Shown here: piece after piece, positions 9,239 to 18,179 of the stretch | Position numbering within the stretch: the first letter of the stretch is position 1 | How the letters are laid out: each line of letters begins with the position of its first letter | DNA from: Tenacibaculum mesophilum | Lineage (GTDB): Bacteria; Bacteroidota; Bacteroidia; Flavobacteriales; Flavobacteriaceae | Direction of reading: 5' to 3' | Assembly (NCBI RefSeq): GCF_003867075.1 | Contig: NZ_CP032544.1 | Span: 434,001 to 498,000, forward strand | DNA length: 64,000 nucleotides | Made by a program: the position numbers and the translations under genes | The notes under the pieces: generated by a model | What the model was told of the DNA's origin: nothing | The model's database searches: none | The model's input: only the letters and a program-made list of their open reading frames with translations

Positions 9239-9520
9239 ATGCAAGATAGAGAAGCTTTTTACGCAAAATTAAAATCACAATTAGAAGATACCACAACGTT
9301 TCCAGCTAAGTATTTATATAAATTTATTGTTCCTACTGATGGTAGTCAGGAGAAAGAAGTACAAGACTTATTTAATAATGCTGGAGCAGTTATCAATACA
9401 AAAAAATCTAAAACAGGAAAATACGTAAGTGTATCAATACATATTACAGTAAAGAGTTCAAACGAAGTTATTTCGTATTATAAAAAAGCAGAGGCAATAA
9501 AAGGTATTATTTCTTTGTAA
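9239..9520 (+). CDS. DUF493 (YbeD-like) protein
   Basis: A 93-residue protein with the DUF493 signature: a small alpha/beta fold with FPAKYLYKFIVP near residues 20-31 and SVSIHITVKSSNEVISYYKK near the end. E. coli YbeD belongs to the same family and has an ACT-like fold of uncertain role, possibly regulatory. The following 246 bases (9521-9766) are A-rich and hold no gene that I can support. Confidence 0.85.
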   Translation: MQDREAFYAKLKSQLEDTTTFPAKYLYKFIVPTDGSQEKEVQDLFNNAGAVINTKKSKTGKYVSVSIHITVKSSNEVISYYKKAEAIKGIISL

Positions 9521-9766
9521 ATTTATAACAAAAAAAGTTTTACACTTTCATTTTTGGATGTAGTTTTTCTTTTAAAAAAAGAAAAATTATGGCTAAAAAT
9601 CTTTTACTAAGCTAAAAGTATGGCAAAGAACTTGATGCAATAAAAAAGATAAGTAATTATTTCTAGTAAGGAAAAGAATGATAAAAAAGCTATGAAACAA
9701 CTATATGGTTAGAGTAAGAAAAGGGGATTAATAAAATTTAAGAATACGTTTAACCAATAATACAAA

Positions 9767-10624
9767 GTGAGAAAATATATTTTTTTAACAACATTATTTA
9801 TAATCGTTTCATGTGATCTTGTTAGTTTAAAGACTAAAAGAGTTACGAGTGAAAGACCAATTGCTACTGTTTATAATAAACATCTATACAAAAAAGATAT
9901 TGCTGGTTTATTGCCAAAAAATCTTTCACCCAAAGATAGTTTAGTTATAGTAAAAGGTTTGATTAATTCTTGGGCTAAACAAGAATTATTGTACATTAAA
10001 GCAGAAGAGAATATCTCAGAAGTAAACAGTGAAGAAATACAAAACTTAGTTAACGATTATAAAAAGAGTTTATACATTAACGGCTATAAAGAACGTTTGA
10101 TAAAACAACAATTAGATACGGTTGTTACTGAGGAAGAAATAGAGTTGTATTATGAGGAAAATAAAGAGAATTTTAAAGTAAGTGAAGAACTTGTACAATT
10201 TGAATATGTACATTTTGGTAAAGATTACCTGGATAAAAAAGAAACAATAAAGCAGTTTAAGTCAGAAAAAGAAGAGGATAAAGAAGATTTAGAAAGACAT
10301 TTATTAAATTTTAAATCATATCGATTACAAGATTCAACTTGGGTAACTTTTGAATATTTAAAGAAAAAAATTCCACCTTTTCGTAACGAAACGAAAGAAA
10401 ACTTGTTAAAAATATCAAAATTCATACAAAAAGAAGATAGTTTAGGAGTATATTTGGTCGCTGTAAAAAATATGTTACCACAAAACGCTACGGCTCCACT
10501 GAGCTATGTAAGCGCTAGAATAAAACAGATTATTTTACATAAAAGAAAATTAGAATTAATACGAGATATTGAAAAAACGCTGATAAATGATGCAATTGAA
10601 AACAAGAACTTTAAAGAATATTAG
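9767..10624 (+). CDS. Lipoprotein related to SurA/parvulin chaperones
   Basis: A 285-residue protein starting at GTG, with a lipoprotein signal (hydrophobic residues 4-15, then VSC, the lipidated Cys near residue 16). The body is helical and charged, resembling the chaperone portion of SurA/PpiC-type proteins; a parvulin catalytic domain is not clear. It overlaps the next gene, a double-parvulin SurA homologue, so the pair likely act together on outer-membrane protein folding in the periplasm. The GTG start is chosen because it begins directly before the signal sequence. Confidence 0.7.
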   Translation: MRKYIFLTTLFIIVSCDLVSLKTKRVTSERPIATVYNKHLYKKDIAGLLPKNLSPKDSLVIVKGLINSWAKQELLYIKAEENISEVNSEEIQNLVNDYKKSLYINGYKERLIKQQLDTVVTEEEIELYYEENKENFKVSEELVQFEYVHFGKDYLDKKETIKQFKSEKEEDKEDLERHLLNFKSYRLQDSTWVTFEYLKKKIPPFRNETKENLLKISKFIQKEDSLGVYLVAVKNMLPQNATAPLSYVSARIKQIILHKRKLELIRDIEKTLINDAIENKNFKEY

Positions 10625-11963
10625 TATAGTATTTACGTTGTTTTTAGCAGGCTTAACAACAGTTAATGCACAAGGAACAAAAGTAGATGGTGTTGCTGTG
10701 GTGGTGGGTAAAAACATTGTTTTAGATTCTGATATAGATAAGTTTAAGCAAGAAGTAGAGTTAAGAAGTGAAGGAAAAGTAAAGATATCTGACTGTGAAA
10801 TGTTAGAAGAATTAATGCAACAAAAACTATTAGCTCATCATGCAATTATTGATAGTGTAACAGTATCTCAATCTGAAATTGATAGTAGAGTAGATAGAAG
10901 TATTGCTTTTTTTACACAAGAATATGGAAGTGAAGAAAAAGTGGTTGAAGCTTATGGTTTTAATGATGTTGAAGATTTAAAGAAAGAACTAGGTAGAGTT
11001 CAAAGAGAGAATTTACTAATAGAAAAAGAACAGCAAAAGATCACTGAAAATATTGACGTAACTCCAGAAGAAATTCGCATCTATTTTAAAGGATTACAAG
11101 ATAAGGGAGAGCTTCCTGAAATACCAGCTGAAGTTCAATTGCAACAATTAGTAGTTAAAGCAGAACCAACAAAAGAAGAGAAAGAGCGAGTAATAAACAA
11201 ATTAAAAGAAATAAAAAAAGAAATAGAAAACGGTGCAAGTTTTAAGTTGAAAGCAATTATTAACTCAGAAGATCCAGGAGTAGCTCAAAATGGTGGGAAA
11301 TATGTAATTACAAAAGATAGTCCATTTATTAAAGAGTTTAAAGAAACAGCATTTTCATTGGATGTAAATCAAATCTCAGAGCCTATTAAATCAGCTTTCG
11401 GATACCATATACTTCAACTGCATAAAATTAAAGGTAATCAACGAGAAGTATCTCATATTTTAATGCAACCTGAAGTTTCAGATGAAAAATTAAATGAAAC
11501 TAAAGAACAAATAGAAAAGATAGTAGCTGATATAAAAGAAGAGAAAATAACTTTTGAAGAAGCTGTAAAGAAATATTCTGAGGACGAAGAAACAAAAAAT
11601 AGTGCAGGTATTATAATGAATCCTTATACTCAAGAACCAACTTTTGAGTTAACGAGAATGCCGCCTGAGTTATTCGCAAGAATTAGTGAGTTAAAAAAAG
11701 GTGATTTGTCTGATATTTTTTATGATGAAACACGAGAAGGAGAAAAAATGTATAAAGTAATCTTATTAAAAGATAAAACAGATACACATAAAGCTGATTT
11801 AGTAGATGACTATGTAAGAATGCAAGAATTTGCTCTTGCTAAGAAAAAAGAAGAAGAAATTACAAAATGGACCAAGGATAAAATCCAAGAAACTTACCTA
11901 AAATTAAGTAACGATTATAAGAAGTGTACTTTCAAGAAAGATTGGAAGAAAGAAAACAAATAA
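10587..11963 (+). CDS. surA: SurA-type periplasmic peptidyl-prolyl isomerase
   Basis: A 458-residue periplasmic chaperone/PPIase. A signal peptide spans about residues 1-28 (LFLAGLTTVNAQ end). A SurA N-terminal chaperone domain follows (about 30-175), then two parvulin-like domains. The first is around 180-285 (ending SAFGYHILQLHKIKG) and the second begins REVSHILMQPE near 290. It overlaps the upstream lipoprotein gene by 38 bases, implying translational coupling. Two adjacent ATGs (10587 and 10590) could serve as start. It is expected to escort outer-membrane beta-barrel proteins. Confidence 0.88.
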   Translation: MMQLKTRTLKNISIVFTLFLAGLTTVNAQGTKVDGVAVVVGKNIVLDSDIDKFKQEVELRSEGKVKISDCEMLEELMQQKLLAHHAIIDSVTVSQSEIDSRVDRSIAFFTQEYGSEEKVVEAYGFNDVEDLKKELGRVQRENLLIEKEQQKITENIDVTPEEIRIYFKGLQDKGELPEIPAEVQLQQLVVKAEPTKEEKERVINKLKEIKKEIENGASFKLKAIINSEDPGVAQNGGKYVITKDSPFIKEFKETAFSLDVNQISEPIKSAFGYHILQLHKIKGNQREVSHILMQPEVSDEKLNETKEQIEKIVADIKEEKITFEEAVKKYSEDEETKNSAGIIMNPYTQEPTFELTRMPPELFARISELKKGDLSDIFYDETREGEKMYKVILLKDKTDTHKADLVDDYVRMQEFALAKKKEEEITKWTKDKIQETYLKLSNDYKKCTFKKDWKKENK

Positions 11964-11985
11964 GAAATAATAAATTTAGTATATT

Positions 11986-12010
11986 GTCATTCCCGCGAGA
12001 GCGGGAATTT
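11986..12010. repeat. GTCATTCCCGC-type intergenic hairpin
   Basis: ATTCCCGC (11989-11996), GAGA loop, GCGGGAAT (12001-12008). Its G+C content is much higher than its surroundings. It resembles a short hairpin repeat I recall from many bacterial intergenic regions, and it may also terminate surA transcription. Confidence 0.7.
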
Positions 12011-12063
12011 CATTTTATAAAAGTTTGTAATTAAATTTATTGAACAAAGAAAAATTTTGATTT

Positions 12064-13017
12064 ATGTCTGACGTAACAGCAGTAAACACACTTGTAGAAA
12101 AATATAGTCAACTACAACAAGAAATAGGTAAGGTTATAATAGGTCAGCAAGAAGCTGTAAACTATACATTACTTTCAATTTTTTGTGGAGGGCATTCGTT
12201 GTTAATTGGAGTACCAGGATTGGCAAAAACCTTATTAGTAAATACAATTTCTAGCGCATTAGGGTTGAATTTTAATAGAATTCAGTTTACTCCAGATTTA
12301 ATGCCTTCTGATATTTTAGGAAGTGAAATATTAGATGAAACACGTCATTTTAAATTTATAAAAGGACCAATTTTTTCAAATATCATTTTAGCAGATGAAA
12401 TAAATCGTACACCACCTAAAACACAAGCAGCTTTACTAGAGGCTATGCAAGAAAAATCGGTAACTGTAGCAGGACATCATTATAAGTTAGAGCTACCATT
12501 TTTTGTATTAGCTACACAAAACCCTATTGAGCAAGAAGGAACGTATCCTTTACCAGAAGCGCAACTAGACCGTTTTATGTTTTCAATTAACTTAGAGTAT
12601 CCAAGCTTTGAAGAAGAGGTACAAGTGGTAAAAAATACGACATCAATAGCTGAACAAACAGTCAACGCTATTTTTTCTTCAGAAGAAATTATTGAAGTCC
12701 AAAAGTTAATACGTAAAATTCCTGTAGCAGATAATGTAGTTGAGTATGCTGTTGGTTTGGTGGGTAAAACACGTCCTAATTCAGATAAAGCTACTGAATT
12801 AATTAAAAAGTACATTGATTGGGGAGCAGGACCAAGAGCTTCACAAAACTTAATTTTGGCAGCCAAAGCACACGCAGCGGTACATGGAAAATATTCTCCA
12901 GACATTGAAGATGTTCAAGCGGTAGCAATTCCTATCTTATCACATAGAATTGTGAAGAATTATAAAGCAGAGGCAGAAGGAGTGACTATAAAATATATTA
13001 TAAACTCTCTATTTTAA
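12064..13017 (+). CDS. MoxR-family AAA+ ATPase
   Basis: A 317-residue MoxR/RavA-like AAA+ ATPase. Walker A is GVPGLAKT (about 54-61), Walker B is ILADEINRTPPKTQ (about 106-119), sensor 1 is LATQNPIEQEGTYPLPEAQLDRF (about 150-172), and the C-terminal lid contains GAGPRASQ. MoxR ATPases usually act as chaperones inserting metals or maturing von Willebrand/DUF58 partners. No such partner is adjacent here; the next gene, two bases downstream, is a small lipoprotein. Confidence 0.93.
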   Translation: MSDVTAVNTLVEKYSQLQQEIGKVIIGQQEAVNYTLLSIFCGGHSLLIGVPGLAKTLLVNTISSALGLNFNRIQFTPDLMPSDILGSEILDETRHFKFIKGPIFSNIILADEINRTPPKTQAALLEAMQEKSVTVAGHHYKLELPFFVLATQNPIEQEGTYPLPEAQLDRFMFSINLEYPSFEEEVQVVKNTTSIAEQTVNAIFSSEEIIEVQKLIRKIPVADNVVEYAVGLVGKTRPNSDKATELIKKYIDWGAGPRASQNLILAAKAHAAVHGKYSPDIEDVQAVAIPILSHRIVKNYKAEAEGVTIKYIINSLF

Positions 13018-13018
13018 A

Positions 13019-13465
13019 ATGAAAAAGTTTTTAAGTATTGTTTTTTTAGTGATATTATTTGCTTCATGTAAGCAAGAAGCAGCCAAAACCGTTTCAGAAG
13101 AAACAGAAAAACAAGAGATTTTATCGGTGATGAAGGCACAAGAAGAAGCTTGGTCGAATCACGATTTAGAAGGTTTTATGCAAGGGTATTGGAAGAGTGA
13201 TTCATTAAAGTTTTACGGACGAAATGGAGTTACTTTTGGATGGCAAAAAACCTTAGATAATTATAAAAAAGGGTATCCAACAAAAGAACACTCAGGAACA
13301 TTAACTTTTAAGATTAATGATATTTCTAAAATTACTGAAGGAGCATATTCTGTAATGGGGGAATATCACTTAAAAAGAACAGTAGGAGACGCTAACGGCG
13401 TTTTTATGATCATCTTCAAGAAGATACAAGGTAAATGGAAAATCATTGCAGACACTTCGTGTTAA
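13019..13465 (+). CDS. NTF2-like (DUF4440-type) lipoprotein
   Basis: A 148-residue lipoprotein. The signal MKKFLSIVFLVILFASC ends in a lipobox with Cys17. Residues about 35-147 form an SnoaL/NTF2-like cone fold with EEAWSNHDLEGFMQGYW and a C-terminal GKWKIIADTSC strand. It starts two bases after the MoxR stop and is surely co-transcribed. The function is unknown; members of this fold bind small ligands or act as inactive enzyme relatives. Confidence 0.8.
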   Translation: MKKFLSIVFLVILFASCKQEAAKTVSEETEKQEILSVMKAQEEAWSNHDLEGFMQGYWKSDSLKFYGRNGVTFGWQKTLDNYKKGYPTKEHSGTLTFKINDISKITEGAYSVMGEYHLKRTVGDANGVFMIIFKKIQGKWKIIADTSC

Positions 13466-13547
13466 GCCCCCAAAAGAGCTTTTAGATAAACTTATAACTA
13501 AAGAATATAATTCTTAATTTACTCTGATGATATTTTAAATCACCTTT

Positions 13548-13892
13548 TTAATTATGTTCAGGAAAAGGAATTTTCTTATGCTTCATGTAATCAATTCCCC
13601 AAGCATGTAATGGAGCTAAAGCATTGACTAAATCATTGCCAAATGGAGTAAGAGAATACTCAACTCTTGGAGGTACTTCAGCATATATTTTTCTGTTAAT
13701 AATTCCATCAGTTTCTAACTCTTTTAACTGGCTAGTTAACATCTTTTCAGAAATTGTTTCACATGCAGTCTTGATTTGTCCATACCTAAGTGGTTTTTCA
13801 ACAAGCCTAGAAATGATAAATAACTTCCATTTTCCACTTACAACTTTTGTCGCATAAGTTAAAGGGCAATAATCAGGTGAAAATTTTTTCAT
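13548..13892 (-). CDS. HxlR-family transcriptional regulator
   Basis: A 114-residue winged-helix repressor/activator of the HxlR/MarR-like group. The sequence starts CPLTYATKVVSGKWKLFIISRL and contains the recognition-helix region ISEKMLTSQLKELETDGII and the wing VPPRVEYSLTPFG. A single Cys near the N-terminus (Cys9) is the position used for redox sensing by several HxlR proteins. It is divergent from the metallo-hydrolase lipoprotein gene at 14025, its most likely target. Confidence 0.92.
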   Translation of the reverse strand: MKKFSPDYCPLTYATKVVSGKWKLFIISRLVEKPLRYGQIKTACETISEKMLTSQLKELETDGIINRKIYAEVPPRVEYSLTPFGNDLVNALAPLHAWGIDYMKHKKIPFPEHN

Positions 13893-13965
13893 TTTTTTTC
13901 AATTCTATCTTTTTGGCACTAAAAAAACTAACCAAAAGGTGCGTAAGGTACAAAAATGTAACGTA

Positions 13966-13996
13966 TTGTTTCTTGTTTAAAAGTGCTTTAGTTTCG
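13966..13996 (+). promoter_or_regulatory. Likely promoter of the metallo-hydrolase gene
   Basis: TTG (13966-13968), 20 bases, TAGTTTCG (13989-13996), one mismatch to TAnnTTTG. It lies in the HxlR divergent gap. Confidence 0.45.
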
Positions 13997-14024
13997 CTGT
14001 TGTATAAGAAAAAAACACATAAAA

Positions 14025-14891
14025 ATGAAGAAGTATTATCAATTACTACTCGTAATTTTAATCATGATTAGTGCGTGTCAAACAACTAATAAAACTAGAA
14101 AAGAAAACACAACAAAACTGGAATATATACGACAGGCTACGGTGTTTTTAGAAGTAAATTCAAAAAAAATATTAATAGACCCTGTTTTGTCTGATAAAGG
14201 AACACAAGATCCGATTCCTTTTTCTAATGAAAAGCGGATTCCAATGAATGATTTACCGATACCAAAAGATAAAATTATAGAACAAGCCGATGCTGTTTTG
14301 ATAACGCATTACCATCCAGATCATTTTGATGCTGATGCTGAAAAATTACTTCCTAAAAACATACTTATTTTTTGCCAACCTTTTGATGTAGAAAAATTAA
14401 AATCAAAAGGATTTACAAACTTACAAAGCATAGAGCAGGTTGTAAATTGGTCTGGAGTATCGATAAAACGCTACGAAGCACATCATCATGAAGGAGCAAC
14501 AGGAGCAATGCCTTTTGGCGAATCATCTTCTTTTTCTTTAACATTTAAAGAAGATACAATATTTATTACAGGAGACGCCGTTTTAGATAGTCTTTTAAAG
14601 AATGCTTTGAAAATTGAAAAACCTACTCATATTATTGCAAATACAGGGGAGTGTACTTTTAGCAAGCCAAACCCTGTTTTAGAACCAGGTAAACATATGA
14701 CGTTAACTAAAGAAGAATTACTAAGGATAGCTGTTGAGAATAAGAAAGCTATTTTAATAGCAATTCATATGGACGCAATAAACCATTGTGGACTAACGAA
14801 AGAGGAGCTTCGCTTATTTTTAAAAGAGCAAGAAAAATCTATTCAAGATAAAATAGTAATCCCTAATGAAGGTGAAGTATTACAGTTATAA
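14025..14891 (+). CDS. Metallo-beta-lactamase-fold lipoprotein (UlaG-like hydrolase)
   Basis: A 288-residue MBL-fold protein with a lipoprotein signal (MKKYYQLLLVILIMISAC, lipidated Cys18). Metal-binding motifs are visible: ITHYHPDHFDAD (HxHxDH), a second histidine cluster AHHHEG, and the bridging aspartate in FITGDAVLD. The layout is closest to UlaG/RomA-like lactonases or phosphodiesterases. It is probably anchored at a membrane. Divergent from an HxlR regulator, it is likely induced by a reactive or toxic small molecule (inference). Confidence 0.82.
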   Translation: MKKYYQLLLVILIMISACQTTNKTRKENTTKLEYIRQATVFLEVNSKKILIDPVLSDKGTQDPIPFSNEKRIPMNDLPIPKDKIIEQADAVLITHYHPDHFDADAEKLLPKNILIFCQPFDVEKLKSKGFTNLQSIEQVVNWSGVSIKRYEAHHHEGATGAMPFGESSSFSLTFKEDTIFITGDAVLDSLLKNALKIEKPTHIIANTGECTFSKPNPVLEPGKHMTLTKEELLRIAVENKKAILIAIHMDAINHCGLTKEELRLFLKEQEKSIQDKIVIPNEGEVLQL

Positions 14892-14926
14892 AACAAAAAG
14901 AAGCCCAAAAGGCTTCTTTTTGTTTT
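14890..14926. terminator. Bidirectional terminator
   Basis: AAAACAAAAAGAAGCC, CAAAA loop, and the exact complement. It lies between the converging metallo-hydrolase and dehydrogenase genes. Confidence 0.92.
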
Positions 14927-14942
14927 ATATTTTTCTTAGTTT

Positions 14943-15830
14943 TTAAGAAAACATCTTAGCAACTTTCTCAGCTTTTCTACTTTCAGAATAATCGTAAAAA
15001 CCTTCACCAGATTTAACACCTAATTTACCTGCTGCAACCATGTTTACTAATAACGGACATGGAGCATATTTAGGGTTTTTAAATCCATCATACATTACGT
15101 TTAAGATAGATAAACAAACATCTAACCCAATAAAATCGGCTAATTGTAATGGTCCCATTGGATGTGCCATTCCTAATTTCATTACGGTATCAATTTCAGC
15201 AACACCAGCAACACCGTTGTATAACGTTTCAATACTTTCGTTAATCATTGGCATTAAAATACGATTGGCAACAAAACCTGGGTAATCATTTACTTCAACA
15301 GGAACTTTATTTATTTTCTTAGTTAAATCAACTGTAAAGTCCATTACTTCATCAGAAGTGTTGTATCCTCTAATAATTTCAACCAATTTCATAATTGGCA
15401 CAGGATTCATAAAGTGCATTCCAATTACTTTTTCAGGTCTATTGGTAGCTGCTGCAATTTGAGTAATTGAGATTGATGAAGTGTTGGTAGCTAAAATAGT
15501 ATCCTCAGCACAAGCTTCATCTAAATCTTTAAAAATCTTAAGTTTTAAGTCAATATTTTCAGTAGCAGCCTCAACAACTAAACTAGTATTCTGTACACCT
15601 TCTTTAATAGAAGTGTAGGTCGTAATATTGTTTAAGGTATTATTTTTATCGTCTTCAGTAATTTTTTCTTTCGCTACCATTCTATCTAAGTTTTTAGTAA
15701 TGGTTGCTAAACCTCTATCTAAGGCAGCTTGCGAAATGTCGATAAGTTGAACATTGTATCCAAATTGAGCAAACGTATGCGCAATTCCATTTCCCATTGT
15801 TCCTGCTCCAATTACGGCGATATTTTTCAT
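14943..15830 (-). CDS. hbd: 3-hydroxybutyryl-CoA dehydrogenase
   Basis: A 295-residue single-domain 3-hydroxyacyl-CoA dehydrogenase that oxidises (S)-3-hydroxyacyl-CoA with NAD. The Rossmann motif GAGTMGNGIA lies at 7-16. The catalytic histidine region is GMHFMNPVP (about 137-145), and the C-terminal domain contains NRILMPMINE. It has no fused enoyl-CoA hydratase, so it is the short Hbd/PaaH type used in butyrate, phenylacetate or short-chain fatty acid metabolism. It is monocistronic, followed by a shared terminator. Confidence 0.93.
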   Translation of the reverse strand: MKNIAVIGAGTMGNGIAHTFAQFGYNVQLIDISQAALDRGLATITKNLDRMVAKEKITEDDKNNTLNNITTYTSIKEGVQNTSLVVEAATENIDLKLKIFKDLDEACAEDTILATNTSSISITQIAAATNRPEKVIGMHFMNPVPIMKLVEIIRGYNTSDEVMDFTVDLTKKINKVPVEVNDYPGFVANRILMPMINESIETLYNGVAGVAEIDTVMKLGMAHPMGPLQLADFIGLDVCLSILNVMYDGFKNPKYAPCPLLVNMVAAGKLGVKSGEGFYDYSESRKAEKVAKMFS

Positions 15831-15854
15831 GTTGTTGTGTTTTGGTATTTATAT

Positions 15855-15959
15855 GGGCGTTCCCCTATGGGGCGGGCTTTCCGCTACAATCTTTTTTGGT
15901 GTATTCTTCGCTTTACTCAGAATAACAAAAAAGGATTTTCACTGCAATCCCTAACGCGG
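15855..15959. repeat. Composite palindromic intergenic repeat (GGGCGT...CTAACGCG)
   Basis: The element begins GGGCGTTCCCC and contains GGGGCGGGC and CCGCTACAATC. A central hairpin follows: AATCTTTTTTG pairs with CAAAAAAGGATT, and ATTCT pairs with AGAAT. It ends CACTGCAATCCCTAACGCG. It is far more G+C-rich than its surroundings. I recall similar GGGCGT...CCGC...CAATCCCTAACGC blocks in many Bacteroidota intergenic regions, but I know of no assigned function. Confidence 0.65.
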
Positions 15960-15980
15960 TTGTTACTTATTTACTTTATT

Positions 15981-16940
15981 CTAAAAACAGTCTATAATCT
16001 GATGTGCTACACGTAAAGCTTCAGTACCTTGACGTAACGAAACAATAGGCGTAGTATTATTGTGAATAGCATCTGCAAACGATTCTAATTCATCTAAAAT
16101 AGCGTTGTTAGCTACTACTTCAGGATTATCGTAATAAATTTGCTTTTTAACACCTTCAGCATTCTGCAAAATCATAGCAAACTCATCAGGTTTTTCTGGT
16201 ACGTCTTTCATTCTAACAACTTCTGATTGCTTTTCTAAAAAGTTTACTGAAATGTATGCGTCTCTTTGGAAAAAACGGCTCTTACGCATGTTTTTCATCG
16301 AAATTCTACTTGCTGTTAGGTTCGCAACACAACCATTTTCAAATTCAATACGCGCATTAGCAATATCAGGAGTTTCTGAAATTACTGATACACCACTTGC
16401 ATGCACACTTTTTACTTTTGAGTTTACAACCGATAAAATAATATCAATATCATGAATCATTAAATCTAAAACTACAGGTACATCTGTTCCTCTAGGATTA
16501 AATTCAGCCAAACGATGTGTTTCAATAAACATTGGCGTGTCAATCAAGTCTTTTACAGCCATAAAAGCAGGGTTAAAACGCTCTACATGTCCAACCTGTC
16601 CACGTACATGGTATTGACTAGCTAAAGTTCTTATAGCTTCTGCTTCTAATACAGTATTGGTGATAGGTTTTTCAATAAAAATATGTTTTCCTTTCTCAAT
16701 AGCTTGTTTTGCACAATCAAAGTGAGAAAGTGTTGGAGTAACGATATCGACTACTTCAACAGCATCAATTAACGCTTCTACTGAATCGAATAATTTATAG
16801 CCAAACTCATCAGCTACTTTTTGTGCGTTTTCTGTAAAAGGGTCATAAAACCCTACTAATTCATATTTTTCTGATTGTTGTAACAAACGCAAATGGATTT
16901 TTCCTAAGTGACCTGCGCCTAAAACTCCAGCTTTTAACAT
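15981..16940 (-). CDS. Gfo/Idh/MocA-family oxidoreductase
   Basis: A 319-residue NAD(P)-dependent oxidoreductase with the dinucleotide-binding GAGHLGKIHL motif at 8-17, the EKPITN motif near 94-99, and a C-terminal beta-sheet substrate domain with DLMIHDIDIILS. Members act on sugars, inositols or bile pigments (biliverdin reductase-like). The substrate cannot be read from the sequence. It stands alone, divergent from pcm. In other flavobacteria similar proteins sit near cell-envelope genes; that is recall, not visible here. Confidence 0.85.
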   Translation of the reverse strand: MLKAGVLGAGHLGKIHLRLLQQSEKYELVGFYDPFTENAQKVADEFGYKLFDSVEALIDAVEVVDIVTPTLSHFDCAKQAIEKGKHIFIEKPITNTVLEAEAIRTLASQYHVRGQVGHVERFNPAFMAVKDLIDTPMFIETHRLAEFNPRGTDVPVVLDLMIHDIDIILSVVNSKVKSVHASGVSVISETPDIANARIEFENGCVANLTASRISMKNMRKSRFFQRDAYISVNFLEKQSEVVRMKDVPEKPDEFAMILQNAEGVKKQIYYDNPEVVANNAILDELESFADAIHNNTTPIVSLRQGTEALRVAHQIIDCF

Positions 16941-17071
16941 AAGTGAAAGATTATTAGTTATTTGATTGGTTTGTTGAAAAAGAAATGATTTCTACAAAAA
17001 ATCAACGCAAACAAAGATACACTTTTATACAGATTTATTACTACTTTTATCCTCCTGAAATTTTATAATTA

Positions 17072-17713
17072 GTGAGAGATACAACCAAACACCAAGGACT
17101 TAGAAATCAATTAGCAAACGTTTTAGAAGCAAAAGGAATTAATGACGAGAGAGTATTAAAAGCTATCAGAAAAATTCCAAGACATTTGTTTATGGATAGT
17201 AGTTTTGAAGCGCATGCGTATCAAGACAAAGCTTTTCCTATTGCTGCTGAACAAACAATTTCTCAGCCTTATACAGTAGCGTTTCAATCACAAGTATTAG
17301 AAGTAAAGCCAGAAGAAAAAGTATTAGAAATAGGAACTGGATCTGGATACCAAACGGCAGTATTATTAGAATTGAATGCTGTGGTGTATTCAATAGAAAG
17401 ACAACATGAGTTATTTAAAAAAACTTCAATGTTTTTGCCAAGACTTGGATATAAGCCAAAAAGGTTTATTTTTGGTGATGGTTACAAAGGATTACCAGAA
17501 GAAGCTCCTTTTGACAAAATTATTGTTACAGCTGGAGCTCCGTATGTACCTAAAGCATTACTGGGGCAAATTAAAGTAGGAGGTAGGTTGTTGATTCCTG
17601 TGGGGGATCAAGAGCAAGTAATGACACTTTTTATAAGGAAATCACCAAAAGAATTTGAAAAGCATGAGTTAGGTGATTTTAGGTTTGTGCCAATGTTAAA
17701 AAAGAAAAATTAA
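17072..17713 (+). CDS. pcm: Protein-L-isoaspartate O-methyltransferase
   Basis: Repairs isoaspartyl residues in damaged proteins using S-adenosylmethionine. The 213 residues contain the Pcm signature: AFPIAAEQTISQPYTVA near 50-66, the SAM-binding motif VLEIGTGSGYQTAVL near 85-99, and the post-motif DKIIVTAGAPYVP. It starts at GTG (17072), chosen from alignment to the family N-terminus. A 39-codon membrane-peptide gene follows 21 bases later and may be co-transcribed. Confidence 0.94.
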   Translation: MRDTTKHQGLRNQLANVLEAKGINDERVLKAIRKIPRHLFMDSSFEAHAYQDKAFPIAAEQTISQPYTVAFQSQVLEVKPEEKVLEIGTGSGYQTAVLLELNAVVYSIERQHELFKKTSMFLPRLGYKPKRFIFGDGYKGLPEEAPFDKIIVTAGAPYVPKALLGQIKVGGRLLIPVGDQEQVMTLFIRKSPKEFEKHELGDFRFVPMLKKKN

Positions 17714-17734
17714 TCATTAAAACTAAATTATATT

Positions 17735-17854
17735 ATGAAAAAAGAGAATGAAACAAAATATTACGTTATTACATGTGTAGGAGTTATGTTGTTATTAGTA
17801 ATGGTGTTTGCCTTTGAAAAGGGTGCTCTGTTAGGAGAAATTATAGCAAAGTAA
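17735..17854 (+). CDS. Small membrane peptide, 39 aa
   Basis: Begins MKKENETKYY, then one hydrophobic helix (VITCVGVMLLLVMVFAF, residues 11-27), and ends EKGALLGEIIAK. It lies 21 bases after pcm and 26 bases before an intrinsic terminator, which supports a real last gene of a pcm transcript. The family is not recognised. Confidence 0.6.
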   Translation: MKKENETKYYVITCVGVMLLLVMVFAFEKGALLGEIIAK

Positions 17855-17880
17855 AAAACTAACACATATAAGATAAGCTC

Positions 17881-17912
17881 AAATCCTTTTCTATTTTAGA
17901 AAAGGATTTTTT
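17881..17912 (+). terminator. Terminator of the pcm unit
   Basis: AAATCCTTTTCTA, TTT loop, TAGAAAAGGATTT (17881-17909), followed by Ts. Confidence 0.9.
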
Positions 17913-17932
17913 GTTATGAGAAAAATCAAAAT

Positions 17933-17960
17933 AAAAAAATCCGCCTAAAAAAGCGGATTT
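17933..17960 (-). terminator. Terminator of the 57-aa lipoprotein gene
   Basis: On the minus strand, AAATCCGC, an 8-base loop, GCGGATTT, then a T run. It lies 28 bases beyond the stop at 17988. Confidence 0.85.
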
Positions 17961-17987
17961 ATTGAATTTGAATAAAGAAACATCAAC

Positions 17988-18161
17988 TTATTCAGCGATT
18001 GCTATTTCAGTTGCATCTGCAACTACTATCTCTTGTTGTTGATGTTGTTTTTGTTTGTTTTGATTAGTTTTTGCTAATCCACAAGGACTAGTACTTCCGC
18101 AAGAAGAAAAACCTAATAAACTAACAGTACAAATTGCAATAAATACTACTTTTTTCATCAT
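17988..18161 (-). CDS. Small lipoprotein, 57 aa
   Basis: Starts MMKKVVFIAICTVSLLGFSSC, a clear lipoprotein signal with lipidated Cys21, followed by GSTSPCGLAK, a Gln/Lys/Asn/His-rich linker and an acidic tail. Two adjacent ATGs (18161 and 18158) could initiate. It lies 18 bases downstream of the periplasmic-binding-like gene on the same strand and ends before a terminator, so it may be the last gene of that operon. The family is not recognised. Confidence 0.65.
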   Translation of the reverse strand: MMKKVVFIAICTVSLLGFSSCGSTSPCGLAKTNQNKQKQHQQQEIVVADATEIAIAE

Positions 18162-18179
18162 TATTCCGTTTTATAAAAA

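Noticed and set aside
9521..9766. A-rich gap with several short ATG-initiated frames, perhaps a gene remnant
   Set aside because: All frames stop within a few codons and nothing resembles a known protein.
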